A DNA stretch of 11,260 bases, from positions 1 through 11,260 of the forward strand of contig QGSR01000033.1 in NCBI GenBank assembly GCA_003387805.1, written 5' to 3'. Source of the DNA: Bacillota bacterium (lineage in GTDB: Bacteria > Bacillota > Limnochordia > Limnochordales > ZCTH02-B6). The position numbers and the translations under genes were made by a program. The notes below the pieces were generated by a model that saw only the letters and a program-made list of their open reading frames with translations, searched no databases and had not been told where the DNA came from. Numbering within the stretch: the first letter of the stretch is position 1; each line of letters starts with the position of its first letter. This document shows, piece after piece, positions 8,265 through 11,260 of this stretch.

Positions 8265-9230
8265 GTGGCGCTGCGCACGCCCGACGTCAACGACGAACAT
8301 GACAAGGCGCTGATGGCCCGGATCGCCTGGCTTTACTACAACCACGGCCTGACGCAGCAAGCCATCGGCGAAATGCTGGGCTTCTCGCGCAACAAGGTGC
8401 TCCGGCTGCTGGCCCGGGCCCGCGACGAAGGCATCGTCCAAATCCGGGTCGAACATCCCTCCATTCGGTACATGGAGCTTGAAGAGCGATTGACGGCGGC
8501 CTTCGGCTTCCGGGAGGCCCTGGTCGTGCCCTCGGGCGATACGCCCGAGCAGACGCTGGAGGCGTTGGGCCAGTTCGGCGCGATGTACCTGGAGCGCACG
8601 GTGGCGCCGGGCGATGCCGTCGGCACCGCGTGGGGCGTGACGCTGCGGCAGGTGGCCCGCCATCTGCGGCCGCGGCCCTTGTCCGACGTGACCGTCGTGC
8701 AGCTGCTGGGGGGCCTGCACGCCGACGGTTTGATCAATCCGCTGGACGTGGCCCGGGTCGTGGCGGAGAAGTTCGAAGGCCGGCTGCAAATGCTGTACAC
8801 GCCGGCCATCGTCGACACGCCCGAAATCCGGGACGCCTTGCTGTCGGACAACGCCATCGCCCAGACGCTGGCCGCCGGCGCGGCGGTGAAGAAGGCGCTG
8901 GTGGGCATCGGCGACGTCACCGACGACAGCTCGCTGCTGCGCTGGCAGGCGCTGAGCCCGGCGGAGATGGCGGAGCTGCGCCGCTTGGGCGCCGTGGGCG
9001 ACATCCTGGGCCGGCACTTTGACATCCACGGGCGGCCCGTGGAGACGCCGCTGTCGGAGCGAACCATCGGCATTTCACTGGACGCTTTGCAGGCCATCCC
9101 GCACGTCATCGCCGTGGCCGGCGGGGCGCGGAAAGTGGAGGCCATCGTCGGCGCCCTGCGGGGCGGCTACGTCGACACCCTCATCACGGACCACCGGACG
9201 GCGGAAGCGGTGCTGGGGGCGTCCCGGTGA
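8265..9230 (+). CDS. SorC-family sugar-responsive transcriptional regulator
   Basis: This DNA-binding regulator has 321 residues. The N-terminal helix-turn-helix (about 28-52) reads GLTQQAIGEMLGFSRNKVLR. The C-terminal sugar-binding domain contains GDAVGTAWGVTL (116-127), VVQLLGG (144-150), VGIGD (213-217), GDILGRHFD (245-253) and GGARKVEAIVGALRGGYVD (286-304), a typical SorC/CggR-like layout. The start is GTG at 8265, preceded by GGAGG with a 9-nt gap and 1 nt after the TGA of the isomerase-like gene, so the two are almost certainly co-transcribed. The frame is open far upstream of this start, through the other frame of the minisatellite, but there is no reason to extend it. Effectors of this family are phosphorylated sugars. 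The local isomerase-like gene or the downstream E2 gene are candidate targets, by inference. Confidence 0.92.
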   Translation: MALRTPDVNDEHDKALMARIAWLYYNHGLTQQAIGEMLGFSRNKVLRLLARARDEGIVQIRVEHPSIRYMELEERLTAAFGFREALVVPSGDTPEQTLEALGQFGAMYLERTVAPGDAVGTAWGVTLRQVARHLRPRPLSDVTVVQLLGGLHADGLINPLDVARVVAEKFEGRLQMLYTPAIVDTPEIRDALLSDNAIAQTLAAGAAVKKALVGIGDVTDDSSLLRWQALSPAEMAELRRLGAVGDILGRHFDIHGRPVETPLSERTIGISLDALQAIPHVIAVAGGARKVEAIVGALRGGYVDTLITDHRTAEAVLGASR

Positions 9231-9364
9231 GCGGGTGGGTCGGTGAGCAGGGCCCGCCGGGCCGGCGCCGGAGCGAGGAGTCGTACGGCGGGCCTGCGGG
9301 CGTCGGAGCCGCGGCCGGCGGGCGTGGGAGCGCCGGCCCACTTGGCGGCCGCGGCGGCCCCGTT
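9231..9364. other. GC-rich intergenic stretch after the SorC gene
   Basis: I see no gene here. The octamer cggtgagc at 9225-9232 spans the SorC stop codon and is repeated at 9241-9248. A small hairpin (ggccc / gggcc, 9251-9255 and 9259-9263) follows, without a T-tract. The rest is unstructured GC-rich sequence leading into the repeat array. Confidence 0.4.
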
Positions 9365-10117
9365 TTCCCACCTATGGGAATGCGGGGCCGATTCGGTCTC
9401 GCCCATGGGAGCAACTTTCGCTTTGTCTCCCACGGGCGGCAATTTCGCCTCTCAGCCGCCCTGGCTTCTTGGTGCTGGCCGGCCCCGGAGCGGTGCAGAG
9501 CACCCGGCCGTTGTCCAGCATCAACATCCGCAGCGCCGGGCTCCCGCTGTCCGCTTGTCTCGGGGATGTGGTCGGCGGAACATCGCCATAGGTGGCGGCG
9601 AAATTCGAGACCGTCGCCATAGGTGGAGCCAAAATTGTACTTTGTCTCCATGGGCGGAGAAGTGGAAGTGGCGCGTGTCTCCGGCATAGCCGTGCGCGAT
9701 GATTTCATTCGTCGGAGCAGGGGCGTCGGAGGAACATCGCCATAGGTGGAGGCGAAATGCGAAATCGTCGCCGTCGGTGGAGCAGCAATTGCAATTCATT
9801 TCCATGGGCGGAGATGTGCCTGTGGGTGAGTACCGATCAAGGCTATGCGCGATGATTGTGCCTGACTGGGGACCGGTTCCGGAGGAACATCGCCATAGGT
9901 GGAGGCGAAATGCGAAATCGTCGCCGTCGGTGGAGCAGCAATTGCAATTCATCCCCATGGGCGGAGATGTGCCTGTGGACGAGCACCGATCAAGGCTGTG
10001 CGCGATGATTGCGCCTGACTGAGGACCGGGCCTGGAGGCGCATCGCCATAGGTGGAGGCAGAATCCGAAATCGCCGTCATGGGTGGAGATACAATCGCCT
10101 TTCGTCTCCATAGGTGA
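9365..10117. repeat. Two-level intergenic repeat array (31-bp units in triplets, 153-bp period)
   Basis: A core CCATRGGYGG recurs at a 31-bp period in groups of three: 9586, 9617, 9648; 9740, 9771, 9802; 9893, 9924, 9955; and 10046, 10077, 10108. The groups are spaced 154, 153 and 153 bp apart. A more diverged group lies at about 9368-9439, whose first copy is inverted (ccacctatgg, 9368-9377) inside a perfect hairpin (ttccca / tgggaa, 9365-9370 and 9375-9380). Several units are imperfect palindromes, such as TCTCC-atgggc-GGAGA at 9645-9660. The ~60-bp spacers between groups are also partly repeated, sharing tgcgcgatgatt. A 31-bp period is close to three helical turns, so the cores lie on one face of the DNA. 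Function is unknown. Confidence 0.9.
9440..9580. other. Non-repeat block inside the repeat array
   Basis: About 140 bp separate the first, diverged core group from the regular part of the array, more than twice the usual spacer. It lacks the CCATRGGYGG core. The minus strand is open here and reads LRMLMLDNGRVLCTAPGP, which might be a gene remnant, but it is too short to assign. It could be an insertion into, or the junction of, two array segments. Confidence 0.35.
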
Positions 10118-10160
10118 AGACCGCACGACCGGGTGAGCGACACGGTCGGTCTGAGCGGCG

Positions 10161-10277
10161 CCCGACCTATGGGCCCGGCCTCCGGGCTCGGCTGCTGTGC
10201 CCGACCACTGGGCCCGGCCTCCGGCCTCGGCTGCTGTGCCCGACCGCTCGGCCCGGTCTCGGGGCTCAGCCGCTATG
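10161..10277. repeat. 39-bp tandem repeat, three copies
   Basis: Three adjacent 39-bp units start at 10161, 10200 and 10239, each beginning cccgacc and followed by a gggcccggcctccgg-like segment and ggctgctgtg. Units 1 and 2 are nearly identical and unit 3 has diverged. A degenerate fourth unit may run to about 10316. The first unit contains cctatggg (10166-10173), the inverse of the CCATAGG core of the neighbouring array. Because 39 is a multiple of three, the plus strand stays open (13-residue repeat with ARPLGPASGLGCC), but coding is doubtful. Confidence 0.8.
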
Positions 10278-10345
10278 CTCAGCCGCCATGCCCGCACGCC
10301 CGGCCGCCGCGCCGGGCAGGAAACATTCCTTTCTTACAGAATAGG

Positions 10346-10389
10346 TTGGACACTGCCGGAACAAATGCACGTCCAATGAACAAATGCAC
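10346..10389. promoter_or_regulatory. Operator-like direct and inverted repeats upstream of the E2 gene
   Basis: The 12-mer gaacaaatgcac occurs exactly at 10359-10370 and 10378-10389, 19 bp apart. Around the first copy lies an inverted repeat, ttggac (10346-10351) and gtccaa (10371-10376). This short stretch is visibly less GC-rich than its surroundings, as expected for a control region. No confident -35/-10 pair was found. Binding by the SorC regulator is only a possibility. Confidence 0.4.
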
Positions 10390-10471
10390 AAAGGCCCGGC
10401 CCGGGACGGCATTCGCGTGCCGCAGTGTTACAGCAACCGGGCGACGGAGGCATGGCAATACTGCCGGACGA

Positions 10472-10536
10472 CGGCGGGGTGGTGAGGCCCCGCCGGTGTC
10501 GGAACGCAACGACGGCCGGCGCCGCCGTTCGCCGGC
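10472..10536 (+). other. Two hairpins in the leader of the E2 gene
   Basis: The first hairpin has perfect 8-bp arms at 10472-10479 and 10488-10495 (cggcgggg / ccccgccg) with an 8-nt loop. The second has 7-bp arms at 10515-10521 and 10530-10536 (gccggcg / cgccggc), also with an 8-nt loop. The second ends 16 nt before the GAGGAGG of the E2 gene. Neither has a T-tract. They may influence mRNA stability or translation. I recognise no known riboswitch. Confidence 0.45.
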
Positions 10537-10566
10537 AGGGGCGGGGCGCATTGAGGAGGCTGCCGA

Positions 10567-11260
10567 GTGGCGACGCTCCTGACGATGCCGAAACTGGGCA
10601 TGACCATGGAAGAAGGCACCGTCCACGCTTGGTTCAAACAGGAAGGCGAGCCCGTCGAAGAGGGCGAGCCGCTGCTGAGCGTGCTGACGGACAAGATCGA
10701 TATCGAGGTCGAGGCGCCGGTGTCGGGCGTGCTGAGGAAGATCCTGGTGCAGCAGGGCGAGATGGTGCCCATCAATACGCCCATCGCCGTCATCGCCGAG
10801 GCGGACGAGGACATCACGGCGCTGCTGGCACAGGCCGGCGCCGGCAATACGAATCAAGCCTCCGCCGATGCATCGCCGTCGGGGGAGGGCGCCGGGGCGC
10901 CGCCTGACGGCCGCGAGGAGCGGGTGCGGGCGACGCCGGTGGCCAGGCGCCTGGCCCGGGAACACGGCGTTGATTTGGCCGTCGTGCCCGGATCCGGTCC
11001 CCGGGGCCGCGTCACGCGGGCGGATGTGGAGGAACACTTGGCCGGCCTGGCCGTGGCCACGCGGCCGGCGGCCGCGCCGCAGCCGTGGGAGGCCGGTCCG
11101 CCGCAGGTCCGTTCGCAGGCGGGACTCGAGGCTTGGGCCGCGGGCGGGGCGCTGCCGCTTGCCCAGACGCCGCCGGTGCCGCCCGAAGGACCACGGCCGG
11201 CTTCGTCGCTGCCCGCACAGCCCGTGCCTTCGGTTCGGGAGGCCAGGCCGGTGCCGCCCG
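10567..11260 (+). CDS. Dihydrolipoamide acyltransferase (E2 of a 2-oxoacid dehydrogenase complex), 5' part
   Basis: This is the core subunit of a pyruvate, branched-chain 2-oxoacid or acetoin dehydrogenase complex, which moves acyl groups to CoA on a swinging lipoyl arm. The GTG start at 10567 is supported by GAGGAGG with a 7-nt gap. The lipoyl domain (about 1-77) starts VATLLTMPKLGMTMEEGTV and carries the lipoylated lysine K43 in LTDKIDIE. After a short Ala/Gly-rich linker comes the peripheral subunit-binding domain (about 119-158: RVRATPVARRLAREHGVDL, PGSGPRGRVTRADVEEHL). A long Pro/Ala linker then runs to the window end. The catalytic domain (HxxxD) lies outside, so substrate class cannot be decided. 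No E1 gene lies upstream, so any partners would be downstream or elsewhere. The gene is truncated by the window edge, not broken. Confidence 0.92.
   Translation, partial: MATLLTMPKLGMTMEEGTVHAWFKQEGEPVEEGEPLLSVLTDKIDIEVEAPVSGVLRKILVQQGEMVPINTPIAVIAEADEDITALLAQAGAGNTNQASADASPSGEGAGAPPDGREERVRATPVARRLAREHGVDLAVVPGSGPRGRVTRADVEEHLAGLAVATRPAAAPQPWEAGPPQVRSQAGLEAWAAGGALPLAQTPPVPPEGPRPASSLPAQPVPSVREARPVPP

Noticed and set aside
7764..9029. A 421-codon minus-strand frame with long Arg runs
   Set aside because: It is the shadow of the SorC gene and of the minisatellite read backwards.
9586..10114. Plasmid-type iteron origin or ParB site cluster
   Set aside because: The periodic cores look iteron-like, but no replication or partition gene is in the window and the cores do not match a DnaA box or parS that I know.
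9365..10117. CRISPR array
   Set aside because: The repeat length (31 bp) is suggestive, but there are no unique spacers. Units abut in triplets, the intervening ~60 bp are themselves repeated, and no cas gene is present.
10279..11037. A 252-codon minus-strand frame
   Set aside because: It is opposite the E2 gene, whose lipoyl and subunit-binding domains are unmistakable.

Overview
The window is GC-rich DNA (clearly high GC by eye; not counted) from a bacterium that uses strong AGGAGG-type ribosome binding sites and encodes a b558-type succinate dehydrogenase. I infer a high-GC member of the Bacillota (Symbiobacterium/Thermaerobacter-like lineages) or a relative. This rests on gene style only, and I cannot place the organism more exactly.

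Left part (1-3864). The minus strand carries a sdhCAB operon: a five-helix cytochrome b558 anchor, a flavoprotein with the covalent-FAD histidine, and an iron-sulfur protein with the ligands for all three clusters. Together they oxidise succinate to fumarate and pass electrons to quinone at the membrane. A LysR-type regulator is divergently transcribed from the same 0.2-kb control region. That region contains two related dyads, one over the putative sdh -10 and one over the putative lysR -35. The lysR -10 lies so close to its ATG that the message may be leaderless. Two unrelated short tandem arrays begin exactly at the stop codons of sdhA and sdhB.

Middle part (4741-9230, plus strand). After a leader rich in inverted repeats comes a tight run of genes: a possible 50-aa protein, a SirB1/transglutaminase-like protein, a PHP-domain phosphoesterase (RNase AM/TrpH-like), a TIM-barrel sugar-phosphate isomerase/epimerase-like protein with a repeat-built C-terminal tail, and a SorC-family regulator. 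The isomerase plus SorC pair suggests sugar or sugar-phosphate metabolism, but no substrate can be read from the sequence.

Right part (9231-10566). About 1.3 kb appears to be non-coding and is dominated by repeats. There is a two-level array in which a CCATRGGYGG core recurs every 31 bp in groups of three, and the groups recur every 153-154 bp. A separate 39-bp tandem repeat follows, then a short region with direct repeats and two hairpins.

Right edge (10567-11260). The start of a dihydrolipoamide acyltransferase (E2) gene is present, with its lipoyl domain, subunit-binding domain and proline-rich linker. The gene is cut by the window end, and no E1 gene lies upstream.
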